A stretch of DNA of 64,000 nucleotides from Methylophilaceae bacterium (GTDB lineage: Bacteria; Pseudomonadota; Gammaproteobacteria; Burkholderiales; Methylophilaceae), in NCBI GenBank assembly GCA_018398995.1, contig CP073759.1, forward strand, positions 1,690,311 to 1,754,310. The letters run 5' to 3'. The position numbers and the translations under genes were made by a program. The notes beneath the pieces are model-generated. The model was not told where the DNA came from. It saw only the letters and a program-made list of their open reading frames with translations, and searched no databases. Below are positions 18,286 through 28,599 of this stretch, one piece after another; position 1 is the stretch's first letter; each line of letters opens with the position of its first letter.

Positions 18286-19092
18286 ATGCATCCCATGTTA
18301 ACCAACGCCGTTAAAGCGGCGCGCCAAGCTGGCGATATTATCAACTTTGCTTCACGCGATTTAGGTCAGCTTAAAATTCAAACAAAATCATTTAATGATT
18401 TTGTCAGTGAAGTCGATCAAGCTGCCGAAAAAGCCATTATTGATACCCTAAAAAGCGCTTACCCCGATCATGGCTTTTTAGGTGAAGAGGGCGGCGACGT
18501 TAACAAAGAAGCTGACAATATTTGGATTATTGACCCATTGGATGGTACAACCAACTTTTTGCATAGTTTTCCAAAATATTGCGTATCAATCGCGTTGCAA
18601 CAAAATGGCGTGCTCACGCAAGCAGTCATTTACGACCCTGTGCGTAACGATTTATTTACCGCAACCAAAGGACGCGGCGCTTTTTTAAACGACAAACGTA
18701 TTCGTGTTGCTAGTCGCATCAAATTACAAGAAGCATTAATCTCAACGGGTTTCCCATTTCGCGAGTTTTCCTATCTAGATAGCTATATGGATATGCTCAA
18801 AGACATGATTAAAAGCACAACAGGCATTCGTCGCCCAGGTTCTGCAGCATTAGATTTAGCCTATGTCGCCGCAGGCTTTTCAGATGGCTTCTTTGAATTA
18901 AACCTATCCGCATGGGATATCGCAGCCGGCGGCTTGCTCGTCCAAGAAGCAGGCGGCATTGTGGGTGATTTTGAAGGCAATGAAAGCTGGTTAAAAACAG
19001 GCAATATTGTCGCCGCCAACCCAAAAATATTTGCACAAATGTTGCAAGTTGTTGCCCCACACCTAACCAAAAGCATGAGAACGCCAGTTTAG
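18286..19092 (+). CDS. suhB: inositol-1-monophosphatase family protein SuhB
   Basis: A 268-residue magnesium-dependent phosphatase of the SuhB type, which in E. coli also acts in rRNA transcription complexes. The metal site is seen in FLGEEGGD and [16 protein letters not shown], and in [20 protein letters not shown] near the C-terminus. Length is typical. It is transcribed away from the sugar dehydrogenase. No obvious ribosome site stands before the ATG, although the start fits the family ([16 protein letters not shown]). Confidence 0.95.
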   Translation: MHPMLTNAVKAARQAGDIINFASRDLGQLKIQTKSFNDFVSEVDQAAEKAIIDTLKSAYPDHGFLGEEGGDVNKEADNIWIIDPLDGTTNFLHSFPKYCVSIALQQNGVLTQAVIYDPVRNDLFTATKGRGAFLNDKRIRVASRIKLQEALISTGFPFREFSYLDSYMDMLKDMIKSTTGIRRPGSAALDLAYVAAGFSDGFFELNLSAWDIAAGGLLVQEAGGIVGDFEGNESWLKTGNIVAANPKIFAQMLQVVAPHLTKSMRTPV

Positions 19093-19228
19093 TTAACAGC
19101 GCCACATTCTCTAGCACGCATTTGCGCTACCTCTGCTAGATATCTTTTGGTAGGTATGGCTTAATTGTATAGACCTATTCAAAATGCAAGTCATACACGA
19201 TGACTCACTCAATTTAAGCCGTGCTTAA

Positions 19229-19910
19229 TCAACATTCAAACTGGCCAAACTTATACGGCAACACCTTGCATACAATATTCAAATTCTTGGCTTCTCCTGC
19301 AGTGTATTTTTCAGCAGAAAAGCCATGATTGTTGTCACTTTTTACCTCTATCGACCCGTTTAAGTGTAGTTTAATCCGCTTAATCCTTAATGAAACACCT
19401 TGCTGAATTGCATAAATAGCATCATCAATAAACTTATTGCATGAAGTATCAAGTATTACCTGATCGCCATGGTTCAACGTTGGCGACATGCTATCACCAT
19501 ACACCGTCACCACCTTGAGTTTTGATGCGTTTGCATCCGTTTTATTGCGCCAATCGATCGCATTAATCAATACATTAATAATCATCTTATTTTGTAATAA
19601 GTCAGCACTGTTTTCAGCTGCTGTGTTTGGTGGTTTATATTGAGTAATTAATAGATAGTTCGGGTAAGTCGTTTGCGTATCTGCAGCATGATATTCATTC
19701 AGTCTTCCATTATTGAAGCGGTCATTTGATGCCGCCCCAGTTAGCAACCAGTTTGCATCAATACCTAATTGGGTAAGTTTGGCTACCTTATCCGCGCCTG
19801 GAATACTCTTGCCGTTTTCGTAATCTCTGACTGTCTGTGATTTAACCTTAATAGCATAATGTTTTCATAACAACAAATTTAGCCAAACTATTTGTTAAAA
19901 TAACACATCG
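19229..19910 (-). pseudogene. phage-type repressor (S24 peptidase domain), N-terminus broken
   Basis: The C-terminal half is a LexA/phage-repressor S24 domain: the catalytic Ser in VYGDSMSPTLNHGD and the Lys in VSLRIKRIKL are present. Further upstream, in frame, there is the end of a helix-turn-helix (VKSQTVRDYENGKSIPGADK, then LGIDANWLLTG), but no ATG or GTG precedes it before an in-frame TGA at 19865-19867. The missing first helices seem to lie in another frame (NSLAKFVV). So the repressor is truncated or frameshifted and probably cannot bind DNA. It is a likely relic of a lost prophage or mobile element; no other phage genes are adjacent. Confidence 0.6.
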
Positions 19911-20156
19911 TCAATACTTCAAATTTTGGGCAACCCACCCTCGATAGCGCTACTAGATATTAGAAAAAATTGTTCCGCAACTTTTTATCATTAAACCTTT
20001 TAAAAATGTCCGTAAGTAAATTTGTCTATGTTTTAATAATTTATATTTAATACGTCTCTTAAGCATGCGAAGAACAAGAGAGGGGTAAGCTGTTTTTAAT
20101 GCGTATGGGCATTTTGTTTCATTGACTTAACTTTTTTAATTTTGAATTGAGCGTTA

Positions 20157-20780
20157 ATGACTTTACAAAAAAGTATTAATACCGTTTGGCACAATGCGAG
20201 TGTGACTCGAAAACGCAGAGAAGCGCAAAACCAACACAAGTCAATAGTACTTTGGTTTACCGGGCTTTCTGGCTCAGGAAAAAGTACTTTGTCGCATGCA
20301 GTTGAGGAGCGTTTGCACTTGGCGGGCTGTCGCACTTTTGTGTTGGATGGCGATAATGTGCGGCATGGTCTTTGCTCGGATTTGGGTTTTTCTGATGCTG
20401 ATCGTACTGAGAATATTCGGCGGATTGCTGAAGCGGCTAAGTTGCTGATGGAGGCGGGTGTGATTGTTTTGACGGCATTTATTTCACCATTTCGCGCCGA
20501 TAGAGCTGGTGCAAGAAAACTATTTCCCCATGGTGATTTTATTGAAATTTATTGTTCTGCAAATGTGGAAGTGTGTGAGACGCGCGATGTGAAGGGCTTG
20601 TATCAGAAAGCCCGCGATGGTGTGATTAAAGAGTTTACCGGCATTTCATCACCTTATGAGGCGCCTAGAAAGCCTGAATTGGTGGTGAATACAGGTGAGC
20701 AGACGCTTGATGAAAGTGTAGCGCAGGTGCTCGCATTTTGTACGCAAAGGGGCTTGATTAATGGTGAAGCTGGACGTTAA
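20157..20780 (+). CDS. cysC: adenylylsulfate (APS) kinase CysC
   Basis: Phosphorylates adenosine 5'-phosphosulfate to PAPS, the activated sulfate used for sulfite production or sulfation. The P-loop GLSGSGKST is at residues 36-44. Other family motifs are [20 protein letters not shown], the [10 protein letters not shown] segment, and [12 protein letters not shown] with [11 protein letters not shown]. The length of 207 residues is normal for the free-standing enzyme. No other sulfate-assimilation gene is next to it, so whether it feeds reduction or sulfation is unclear. Confidence 0.95.
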   Translation: MTLQKSINTVWHNASVTRKRREAQNQHKSIVLWFTGLSGSGKSTLSHAVEERLHLAGCRTFVLDGDNVRHGLCSDLGFSDADRTENIRRIAEAAKLLMEAGVIVLTAFISPFRADRAGARKLFPHGDFIEIYCSANVEVCETRDVKGLYQKARDGVIKEFTGISSPYEAPRKPELVVNTGEQTLDESVAQVLAFCTQRGLINGEAGR

Positions 20781-21151
20781 ATGTTGGCGCAACGCATCAT
20801 GCTCTTGTTTGTCGATTTAACTGGTGTTGCTTGATGGACGTTTAGCGGTGCCGCCTCAGTGGGTTGCAGATATTGGGCTTATAATGGCACACGGATGCAT
20901 CAACTTGAAATGAAATGGCTTATGCCAACTGTTTATGAGCAATGTGGCTATCCAGCTGGCGCGGTTGATTTCTTTTTCTGGCAAAATCGGCACTCAGAGA
21001 CATCTTATCGCCACGTTCAGGATAAGCTATTTGCCCATCAGCTTTCAGCAAAATGGCTGGGCATGATGGGCTTAATGTAAATCTACTATATAATTTTTAA
21101 TATCCGCATCTTAATCAGCAATTGGTAATCCGTATTCAGTTATAAAACCTA
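20781..21151 (+). other. cysC-mutS gap with a doubtful 73-codon open frame
   Basis: A 371-base gap. It holds an open frame at 20859-21080 that starts with GTG, has no ribosome site, and encodes a Trp/His/Met-rich peptide (RYWAYNGTR, GAVDFFFWQNRHSE) of no family I recognise. It might be the remnant of a larger gene joined at the left, but no matching frame was found. No promoter or terminator for mutS stands out. Confidence 0.25.
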
Positions 21152-23707
21152 ATGAGCCTAGACAATCACACCCCTATGATGCGCCAGTATTTGGCGCTTA
21201 AATCGCAGCATCCTGATATGTTGCTGTTTTTTCGTATGGGTGATTTTTATGAGTTGTTTTTTGAAGATGCAGAGAAGGCAGCGCGTTTACTGGGTATTTC
21301 GCTGACGCAGCGTGGCAAAAGTAATGGCGAGCCCATTAAGATGGCTGGGGTGCCTTATCATGCGGCGGAGCAGTATTTAGCAAAGCTGACTAAATTAGGC
21401 GAAGCGGTTGCGATTTGTGAGCAAGTAGGTGAGGTTTCCAGCGCGAATAAGGGGCCTGTTGAGCGAGCAGTGACCAGGATTTTAACGCCAGGCACACTCA
21501 CCGATGCGGCTTTGTTAGATGAGACAAGAGATAGTGTGCTGTTGGCTATTTGTTTTGCTGATGGCTTAGTGGGGTTGGCGCGCTTGAATGTAGCTTCGGG
21601 TGAATTTGTCTTAAGTGAAGTAGCTATTGGGCAATTGGCACAAGAGTTAGAGCGGATTAATCCTGCGGAAATTGTTTGTGCTGAACATGTCAACAATGCG
21701 GTGCTTGCCCAGCATAAAGCCCTTAAAAAACAGATTGCCAGCTGGCAATTTGATTTTGAGACGGCAACAAATGTACTCACCAAGCAATTGGGTACAAAAG
21801 ACTTAAATGGCTTTGGCTGTGCAGGGCTTACGGTTGCGGTTTCTGCTGCAGGTGCCTTGCTTGAATATGTCAAGCACACACAGCGAACAGCATTGCCGCA
21901 TATTATCGCCCTCAATGTTGAGCAGCCCAGTGAATATATTCAACTTGATGCAGCAACCCGCCGTAATTTAGAAATCGACACTACCATTCGCGGCGAAGCA
22001 TCGCCCACTTTGTATTCGTTATTAAACACCACAAAATCAGCCATGGGCGCACGTTTATTGCGTCGCTGGTTGCACCATCCCTTACGTGATAGCACATTGG
22101 TGACTCAGCGACATGAAGCAGTAGCTGAATTAATCAAAACAGATAAACAAGCTGAAATACCTACTTTATTAAAAAACATCGCAGATATTGAACGCATTGT
22201 TGCGCGTGTGGCATTAAAAACAGTTCGTCCCAGAGATTTATCGGCTTTGCGTGATAGTTTACATGCGTTGCCCGCAGTAAAAATGTGCTTGCAGGATTGT
22301 CATAGCGGGCTGTTAGATGCGCTACAATCAAACTTGCAAGTGGCACCAGATGCAGTGCAACTACTCACACAAGCGATTCAAGCAGAACCCGCAGCCGTGT
22401 TACGAGAAGGTGGGGTGATTGCCGATGGTTTTGATGCAGAATTGGACGAGTTACGCGCTTTACAAACCAACCATGGTGATTTTTTATTGCAGTATGAAAT
22501 AGCAGAAAAGCAACGCACAGGTTTAACCAATCTAAAAGTAGAATATAACAGCGTGCATGGCTTTTATATTGAAATTAGCCGCGCCCAAGCCGAAAATGCA
22601 CCAACAGAATATCGACGCAGACAAACACTTAAAAATGTAGAGCGATTTATTACACCCCAGTTAAAAGCGTTTGAAGACAAAGTGTTAAGCGCCAACGAGC
22701 GTGCCTTGGCCAGAGAGAAGGCGCTGTATGAGCAAGTGTTGGATCAGCTTGCACCCCATATTTCGACATTTCAAACCAATGCGGGTGCGGTGGCGAGTTT
22801 GGATGTATTGTGTTGTTTCGCTGAGCGTGCGCTGAGTCTACACTACGTTCAACCAAAATTGATGCATGACAGTAGCTTGCACATAGAATCTGGGCGGCAT
22901 CCGGTGGTGGAAGGCTTAACACAACCTTTTATTGCAAACGATATCACGTTAAACCCTTATCGACAGTTGCTATTGATTACTGGCCCTAATATGGGTGGTA
23001 AATCTACTTTTATGCGGCAAACGGCTCTCATTGTATTGTTGGCTTATTGCGGTTGCTATGTGCCAGCTAATGTGGCCAATATTGGTGAAATTGACCGTAT
23101 TTTTACTCGAATTGGTGCATCCGATGATTTGGCAGGCGGACGCTCAACCTTTATGGTTGAAATGACAGAAACGGCCAATATTTTGCATCATGCAACAGAC
23201 AAAAGCTTGGTATTGCTGGATGAAATTGGCCGTGGCACCAGCACTTTTGATGGCCTCAGTTTAGCTTGGGCTGTAGCTAAACAATTATTAGAAAAAAACA
23301 AATCACTTACGTTATTTGCCACGCATTATTTTGAACTCACCCGCATTATCGACGATTTTAAACAAGCCGCTAATGTGCATTTGGACGCAGCAGAACACGG
23401 CAAAGGGATTGTATTTTTACATAAAGTGGAAGAGGGTGCAGCTAATCAAAGCTATGGCATACAAGTGGCACAATTGGCTGGCATCCCCAAATCGGTTGTT
23501 GCCGCTGCCAAACGAAAATTAACGCAACTAGAAAATAACCAATTACAACAAAGCGAACATCAACCTGATATGTTTGCCGCAAATCCAGAAACTGTAGAAA
23601 CGCCTTTGCACCCAGCGGTTGAAGCATTGGAATTGATTCAGCCTGATGATTTAACGCCAAAACAGGCATTGGAATTACTATACAAGTTAAAAGCGATGGG
23701 CGATTAG
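21152..23707 (+). CDS. mutS: DNA mismatch repair protein MutS
   Basis: An 851-residue mismatch-recognition ATPase. The N-terminal mismatch domain has the Phe-x-Glu element in [19 protein letters not shown]. Later come the connector and lever domains and the clamp, then the ABC-type ATPase with Walker [14 protein letters not shown] (about residue 611), the signature [15 protein letters not shown], Walker [17 protein letters not shown] and the His switch ATHYFEL. Length and all motifs are normal, so mismatch repair should work. No mutL lies in the window. The gene is isolated between cysC and a convergent isomerase gene. Confidence 0.98.
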   Translation: MSLDNHTPMMRQYLALKSQHPDMLLFFRMGDFYELFFEDAEKAARLLGISLTQRGKSNGEPIKMAGVPYHAAEQYLAKLTKLGEAVAICEQVGEVSSANKGPVERAVTRILTPGTLTDAALLDETRDSVLLAICFADGLVGLARLNVASGEFVLSEVAIGQLAQELERINPAEIVCAEHVNNAVLAQHKALKKQIASWQFDFETATNVLTKQLGTKDLNGFGCAGLTVAVSAAGALLEYVKHTQRTALPHIIALNVEQPSEYIQLDAATRRNLEIDTTIRGEASPTLYSLLNTTKSAMGARLLRRWLHHPLRDSTLVTQRHEAVAELIKTDKQAEIPTLLKNIADIERIVARVALKTVRPRDLSALRDSLHALPAVKMCLQDCHSGLLDALQSNLQVAPDAVQLLTQAIQAEPAAVLREGGVIADGFDAELDELRALQTNHGDFLLQYEIAEKQRTGLTNLKVEYNSVHGFYIEISRAQAENAPTEYRRRQTLKNVERFITPQLKAFEDKVLSANERALAREKALYEQVLDQLAPHISTFQTNAGAVASLDVLCCFAERALSLHYVQPKLMHDSSLHIESGRHPVVEGLTQPFIANDITLNPYRQLLLITGPNMGGKSTFMRQTALIVLLAYCGCYVPANVANIGEIDRIFTRIGASDDLAGGRSTFMVEMTETANILHHATDKSLVLLDEIGRGTSTFDGLSLAWAVAKQLLEKNKSLTLFATHYFELTRIIDDFKQAANVHLDAAEHGKGIVFLHKVEEGAANQSYGIQVAQLAGIPKSVVAAAKRKLTQLENNQLQQSEHQPDMFAANPETVETPLHPAVEALELIQPDDLTPKQALELLYKLKAMGD

Positions 23708-23825
23708 CCTAATTCATCGTTATTGCTTTTCTCATTTGCTCCACACTCGCTATCACGACCACTATGACGAGTCCAACGCGACAGTCAACAACCGCCTTCG
23801 GCATCGCGAGTGCAACACTTCACCA

Positions 23826-23855
23826 CCGTCACTGCGAGCGCAGCGCGGCAGTCTA
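23826..23855. repeat. copy of the dispersed intergenic repeat
   Basis: CCGTCACTGCGAGCGCAGCG plus the following ten bases matches, as reverse complement, the element at 16575-16605 with few mismatches. It lies in the mutS to slyD gap, between convergent genes. Confidence 0.6.
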
Positions 23856-23913
23856 GTGTTTACAATATAAGGCGTTATAGCCTCTCAATTATAGTAAAAG
23901 AAAAAAACTAAAA

Positions 23914-24393
23914 TTAATGATGATGGCCACCAGCGCCATGTACATGTTTATGTTCAACTTCTTCCGTTTTTGCTTTGCGCACATCGGTAATGGTGGCTTT
24001 AAATAATAAGCGCTCACCTGCCCAAGGATGATTACCGTCAACAACCACTTTGCCATTGGCAATATTGGTAATGGTATATAAGATCACTTCGCCAGTTTCG
24101 TCTTCGCCTTCAAATTGCATGCCTTCTTTTAGCTCTTCTGCTGGAAAGGCGCTTTCTGGTTCGATTTGGACAAGTTCTTCGTCATAGTCGCCAAATGCAT
24201 CAACTGGCTCTAGCGTAACTTCAACTACATCGCCGATTGTTTTGCCATGCATCATTTCTTCTACTTTTGGGAAGATGTTGTCGTAACCCCCATGTAGATA
24301 AGCAACGGGTTCTTTGCTTTCTTCTAGTACATCGCCATTGCTATTTTTAAGTTCGTAAGTCATGGTGACGACGGTGTTCATGGAGATTTGCAT
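23914..24393 (-). CDS. slyD: FKBP-type peptidyl-prolyl isomerase (SlyD-like)
   Basis: A 159-residue prolyl isomerase and chaperone of the SlyD group. Family features: MNTVVTMTYELKNSNGDVLE at the start, YLHGGYDNIFPKVEEMMHGK, then the insert-in-flap domain (FGDYDEELVQIEPESAFPAE) and NHPWAGERLLFKATITDV. The tail is His-rich (EHKHVHGAGGHHH), as in SlyD, where it binds nickel and other metals, but shorter than in E. coli. It is cytoplasmic. The start could be residue 1 or the ATG at residue 5. Confidence 0.92.
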   Translation of the reverse strand: MQISMNTVVTMTYELKNSNGDVLEESKEPVAYLHGGYDNIFPKVEEMMHGKTIGDVVEVTLEPVDAFGDYDEELVQIEPESAFPAEELKEGMQFEGEDETGEVILYTITNIANGKVVVDGNHPWAGERLLFKATITDVRKAKTEEVEHKHVHGAGGHHH

Positions 24394-24572
24394 ATTTGTT
24401 TCCTAGCTATAAATAAATGAATAAGTTGAATTTTAATGGTTTTAGATTGCTTTTGCAGGCTTTTTTGTGGGCAAGATATGATGTCGTTTGTTACATTGAA
24501 TCATAAGTGCGCGTTGACGCTAAAAAAAAGCAAAATGGCTAACAGGATTAGCAAGCAATAAATAAAGCGCAT

Positions 24573-26204
24573 TTAGTGTCCGTGTTGATTGTCTAGTAGG
24601 CTGTAGTTTTCTGCTGGTGTGAGCACTGTTGGGAGCGCTTTATTCAATAAATTGGGATAATCTTTGCTGTAATGCAGTCCTCGGCTTTCTTTTCTCTGCA
24701 TTGCACTTTTTACAATTAATTCAGCTACTTGTAATAAGTTGCGTAATTCAATTAGATCGTTGCTTACCCTAAAGTTACTATAAAATTCATGTACTTCATC
24801 ACGCAACATATGTATGCGATGCAAGGCGCGGCTGAGCCGTTTGTCGGTGCGCACAATGCCAACGTAATTCCACATAAAACGACGTAATTCGTTCCATGTG
24901 TGGGTGATGAGCACTTCTTCATCTGCATCAGTGACTCGGCTTTCATCCCAATCTGGTAAATCTGCGACCTTAACTGGATTGGCTGCGAGCATTTGTTTGG
25001 CGGCAATGCGACCAAATACCATGCATTCTAACAGTGAGTTGCTGGCCAAACGGTTTGCGCCGTGTAAACCAGTACAGGCGGTTTCGCCAATCGCATATAA
25101 GTTGGCAATGTCTGTAAGACTGTTGTTATCGACCACAACACCGCCACAAGTATAATGCGCAGCGGGTACGACGGGCATGGGTGATGTTGTGATATCGATG
25201 CCAAGCGATAGGCATCGCTCATAAACTGTTGGAAAGTGTTCTTTAATGAAAGCCGCAGGTTTGTGTGAAATATCTAAATAAATAAACTCTAGGCCGCGCT
25301 TTTTCATTTCAAAATCAATCGCACGTGCCACCACATCTCTAGGCGCTAATTCAGCACGTGTGTCATGCTTAGACATGAACTCTGTGCCGTCTGGTAATTT
25401 CAAAATACCACCTTCGCCACGCACCGCTTCTGTAATAAGAAACGATTTGGCATGAGGGTGAAACAAGCAGGTTGGATGAAATTGTATAAATTCCATATTA
25501 GAGACGCGACAACCTGCGCGCCAAGCCATCGCAATGCCGTCGCCCGTGCTCACATCGGGATTGGTGGTATAGAGATAAACTTTGCCAGCGCCGCCTGTTG
25601 CGAGTGCGGTTTGCTGGGCGGCAATCGTCATCACTTTGCCTGAGCGATTATCTAACACATAAGCGCCCAGGCATTGATTGCTTGATGGTTGTTTTAAGGA
25701 TTGTTGTTTGAGTTTTTTTGAAGTAATTAAATCAACTGCAATATGGTTTTCTAATAAGGTAATGTTGCCATTTTCACGAATCTTTTGCGCCAATGTTTTT
25801 TGTACTGCTTTGCCTGTAGCATCAGCAACATGGATAATGCGGCGGTGACTGTGCCCACCTTCTCTGGTTAGGTGGTAACCCGTTTCGCTATTTTCTTCTC
25901 GGGTGAATTCGACACCCAAATCAATGAGCCAATCGATTGCTTCACGACCATGCTCTGTGACCATGCGCGTAATGTCTAGGTCACATAAGCCTGCGCCTGC
26001 AATCAGCGTGTCTTCAACATGCGCTTCAATCGTATCTTCGCTATTTAGCACAGTAGCAATTCCACCTTGCGCCCAGCTACTGGCGCTATATTGTAATGTA
26101 CGCTTGCTAACGATACAGACTTTCTTCTTATCTGCTATCTGTAGCGCAAGTGTGAGTCCTGCAAGGCCGCTGCCGATAATTAAAACATCGAATTGTTGTG
26201 ACAT
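24573..26204 (-). CDS. nadB: L-aspartate oxidase NadB
   Basis: A 543-residue flavoenzyme that oxidises L-aspartate to iminoaspartate, the first step of NAD synthesis. The FAD-binding motif LIIGSGLAGLTLALQIA is at the N-terminus, followed by SSWAQGGIATVL, EGGHSHRRIIHVADATG and ACTGLHGANRLASNSLLEC, all strongly conserved in NadB. The C-terminal helical domain has RKESRGLHYSKDYPN. nadA and nadC are not in the window. The gene is divergent from rpoE and stands alone. Confidence 0.97.
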   Translation of the reverse strand: MSQQFDVLIIGSGLAGLTLALQIADKKKVCIVSKRTLQYSASSWAQGGIATVLNSEDTIEAHVEDTLIAGAGLCDLDITRMVTEHGREAIDWLIDLGVEFTREENSETGYHLTREGGHSHRRIIHVADATGKAVQKTLAQKIRENGNITLLENHIAVDLITSKKLKQQSLKQPSSNQCLGAYVLDNRSGKVMTIAAQQTALATGGAGKVYLYTTNPDVSTGDGIAMAWRAGCRVSNMEFIQFHPTCLFHPHAKSFLITEAVRGEGGILKLPDGTEFMSKHDTRAELAPRDVVARAIDFEMKKRGLEFIYLDISHKPAAFIKEHFPTVYERCLSLGIDITTSPMPVVPAAHYTCGGVVVDNNSLTDIANLYAIGETACTGLHGANRLASNSLLECMVFGRIAAKQMLAANPVKVADLPDWDESRVTDADEEVLITHTWNELRRFMWNYVGIVRTDKRLSRALHRIHMLRDEVHEFYSNFRVSNDLIELRNLLQVAELIVKSAMQRKESRGLHYSKDYPNLLNKALPTVLTPAENYSLLDNQHGH

Positions 26205-26304
26205 AAATATGGAATGTGTGTGAACTATAACAGTGTAACTGTGTCTTTAAAGTTAGGCTAGCAAAGAAATGCTAGGATTGTATTTGGTTTAAGTAGGGGG
26301 GAAT

Positions 26305-27069
26305 ATGCTACAAACTAAAGAGTTAGAGAAATTAACACGCACGACCTTTGTTGAAACTGCAGCATCTAGTTATACTAACCCATCAGATGTTAGGGGTGCT
26401 AGAATAGATAAAACAGGTGATAAAGGGAGCTTGACCGTAGTGTCCAATAAGTTAAATGATATGCCAGCAAACTCGAATCGTGAGCTGGATAGGGTGTTGG
26501 TGGAGCGTGCGCAAGCAGGGGATAAAAAAGCGTTTGGCTTGCTGGTAGAAAAGTACCATCGGAAATTAGGCCGTTTAGTTGGGCGTATGGTGCGCGATCA
26601 AGCTGAGGTGGAAGATGTTGTGCAAGAGGCTTTTATTAAGGCCTATCGTGCATTACATAATTTTAGAGGTGATAGTGCTTTTTATACCTGGCTTTATCGT
26701 ATTGGTATTAATACAGCCAAGAATTACTTGGTTTCTTTAGGGCGCAAACCGCAAGTATTAAATGATGTCGAAATCGAAGATGCTGAAAACTTCGAGGGTG
26801 TAACTGATATGCGTGCCATGGAAACGCCAGAAACGGCGATGGCGAATAAACAAATCGCACAAACTGTGAACGATACCATTGCTAACTTGCCTGAGGAGTT
26901 GCGTACAGCTATTACCTTGCGTGAATTAGAGGGAATGAGTTATGAAGAAATTGCCGATATTATGCAGTGCCCAATTGGTACTGTCAGATCGCGCATTTTT
27001 AGAGCACGTGAAACGATAGCCGCAAAGTTGCGTCCTCTGCTCAGTTCAGCAGAAAATAAGCGTTGGTAA
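26305..27069 (+). CDS. rpoE: envelope-stress sigma factor RpoE with N-terminal extension
   Basis: An ECF sigma factor that directs transcription of envelope-stress genes. The core resembles RpoE/AlgU: DRVLVERAQAGDKKAFGLLV (region 2 start), VEDVVQEAFIKAYRALHNFR (region 2.2), FYTWLYRIGINTAKNYL, and region 4 ITLRELEGMSYEEIADIM followed by PIGTVRSRIFRARE. The usual protein begins near NSNRELDR. Here the frame runs about 52 residues upstream and the first ATG follows a strong AGGGGGGA ribosome site, while the inner ATG at 26461 has none. It heads the rseABC-degP operon. Confidence 0.95.
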   Translation: MLQTKELEKLTRTTFVETAASSYTNPSDVRGARIDKTGDKGSLTVVSNKLNDMPANSNRELDRVLVERAQAGDKKAFGLLVEKYHRKLGRLVGRMVRDQAEVEDVVQEAFIKAYRALHNFRGDSAFYTWLYRIGINTAKNYLVSLGRKPQVLNDVEIEDAENFEGVTDMRAMETPETAMANKQIAQTVNDTIANLPEELRTAITLRELEGMSYEEIADIMQCPIGTVRSRIFRARETIAAKLRPLLSSAENKRW

Positions 27070-27118
27070 CGGTGGGTTTTGTTTTAATATTATTAAGCAT
27101 TTGTAATAGAGGTTAAGT

Positions 27119-27601
27119 ATGAAAAATCAATTGTCTGCGTTAATCGATGGTGAGTTCGATATTGAAGAGTCCGAGCACATTCTGACTGCGTTAAAAGCAG
27201 ATGGCGAGTTAAAAGAAGCATGGAAGCATTATCATTTGATCGGCGATGCGATGCGAGGAAGTCTTGAAGGAGCTGCTGATTATAGTGCGAATATAATACG
27301 TGCTTTGGAGGCTGAGCCGACGGTACTTGCAGTGAACAAGACTGTACAAGTTGTGGTGCCAGTTACTGAAAAGCAAACAAACAAAACGCCAGTCATATGG
27401 TCTGTTGCTGCTTCAGTTGCCGCTGTGATGTTTGTAGGCTTGATGGTATTTGAGTTGCAATTTGGCGAGCAAGATAATATGGCGCCAGTTGAGCTTGCAA
27501 ATAGTGTACCGATGGAATATCTTCAAGCGCATCAATCGATGGCGCCTAGCAGTGCAGCTTATTATATTCAATCAGCCAACTATACCGAGTCTTACCAATA
27601 A
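27119..27601 (+). CDS. rseA: anti-sigma-E factor RseA
   Basis: A 160-residue single-pass inner-membrane protein that holds RpoE inactive until it is cut by stress proteases. The N-terminal cytoplasmic domain has the family pattern LSALIDGEFDIEESEHIL and WKHYHLIGDAMRGSL. A single membrane segment lies at about 93-112 (VIWSVAASVAAVMFVGLMVF) and a short periplasmic part follows. Its stop overlaps the rseB start (TAATG), so the pair is translationally coupled. Confidence 0.93.
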   Translation: MKNQLSALIDGEFDIEESEHILTALKADGELKEAWKHYHLIGDAMRGSLEGAADYSANIIRALEAEPTVLAVNKTVQVVVPVTEKQTNKTPVIWSVAASVAAVMFVGLMVFELQFGEQDNMAPVELANSVPMEYLQAHQSMAPSSAAYYIQSANYTESYQ

Positions 27602-28581
27602 TGCAACAATTTGTTGTTGGGCTCGTCTTAGCAGTAGCGAGTTTAAATGGATTAGCTGGTGGTCTTTTACCTGACGAAATCAAGCATAAACCGCAATCGG
27701 TAGATGTCTGGAAAATGCTAGAAAAATCTGCTCATGCTGCACGTGAGCTTAATTATGAAGGTCAGTTTAGTTATGTGAATGGCGAAAATTCCCGTAAAGT
27801 TGATGTGAAGCACATGAACTATGGTGGCCATGAAGTGGCGCGCAATATTGTGTTGGATAATAGTCATCGAGAAGTGTACAGCCAAGGCAGTGAAATTGTT
27901 ATTCTGCAGCCTACGAACAAGATGGTGATGATTAAAAAACGGCGAGGTAAAAATCTATTTCCTGCTATGTTGCCAACTGATATGAGCTTAATAAAAGCGA
28001 ATTACAAAGCGCGTTTAATTGGCACTGAATTTGTTGCTAATCGCGAGGCGCAAATCATTGAGCTAGTGCCAAATGATGGCTATCGTTACCGATACAAAAT
28101 CTGGACAGACATCAAGTTTGGTTTAATTTTGAAAATGAATTTGCTCAATGGTGATAACAAAACCTTAGAACAAATTTATTTTAATCAGCTGAGCATGCTC
28201 AATTCAGAAAATCTAAATTGGTTTCAACCAAAAATTGAAATCGGTAAAGATTATGTCACAGAACAATCTAAGCCGGTTAAGCGGGTGCACAACGATTTGT
28301 TTGTGACCAATTTGCCAGTGGGCTACCAGCAGATTGATCATATTCAACGGGCAAAAGGTGATGGCACCATTGATCAGCTGGTTTTTTCAGATGGTATTGG
28401 TTCAGTATCGGTGTTTATCGAGCCTATGTCTAAGGGTCAGCGACCCAAGACGGGTTATATGCCCATGGGTTCAACGAATATGTGTGCCCATGTTGCAGAT
28501 GGACATCAAATTATTGTGGTAGGTGAAGTGCCTGCAAAAACAGTAAAAAGTATTGCGGAAGCAGTGACTTTTAAAAAATAA
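27601..28581 (+). CDS. rseB: sigma-E regulatory protein RseB
   Basis: A 326-residue periplasmic protein that binds RseA and protects it from cleavage until it senses misplaced envelope components. It starts with a signal peptide (QQFVVGLVLAVASLNGLAGG) and has the MucB/RseB pattern LEKSAHAARELNYEGQFSYV, then a lipocalin-like domain (YRYRYKIWTDIKFGLILKMN) and a C-terminal domain with GAxxSVxIEP-like text (GIGSVSVFIEPM). The start overlaps the rseA stop by one base. Confidence 0.92.
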   Translation: MQQFVVGLVLAVASLNGLAGGLLPDEIKHKPQSVDVWKMLEKSAHAARELNYEGQFSYVNGENSRKVDVKHMNYGGHEVARNIVLDNSHREVYSQGSEIVILQPTNKMVMIKKRRGKNLFPAMLPTDMSLIKANYKARLIGTEFVANREAQIIELVPNDGYRYRYKIWTDIKFGLILKMNLLNGDNKTLEQIYFNQLSMLNSENLNWFQPKIEIGKDYVTEQSKPVKRVHNDLFVTNLPVGYQQIDHIQRAKGDGTIDQLVFSDGIGSVSVFIEPMSKGQRPKTGYMPMGSTNMCAHVADGHQIIVVGEVPAKTVKSIAEAVTFKK

Positions 28582-28599
28582 TCTCAAGGCAGTTATCGT

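Noticed and set aside
18114-18344. Minus-strand open frame of 76 codons before suhB
   Set aside because: Overlaps the suhB start region, no ribosome site and no family resemblance.
20096-20335. Minus-strand open frame overlapping the cysC start
   Set aside because: Shadow of cysC, with no conserved text.
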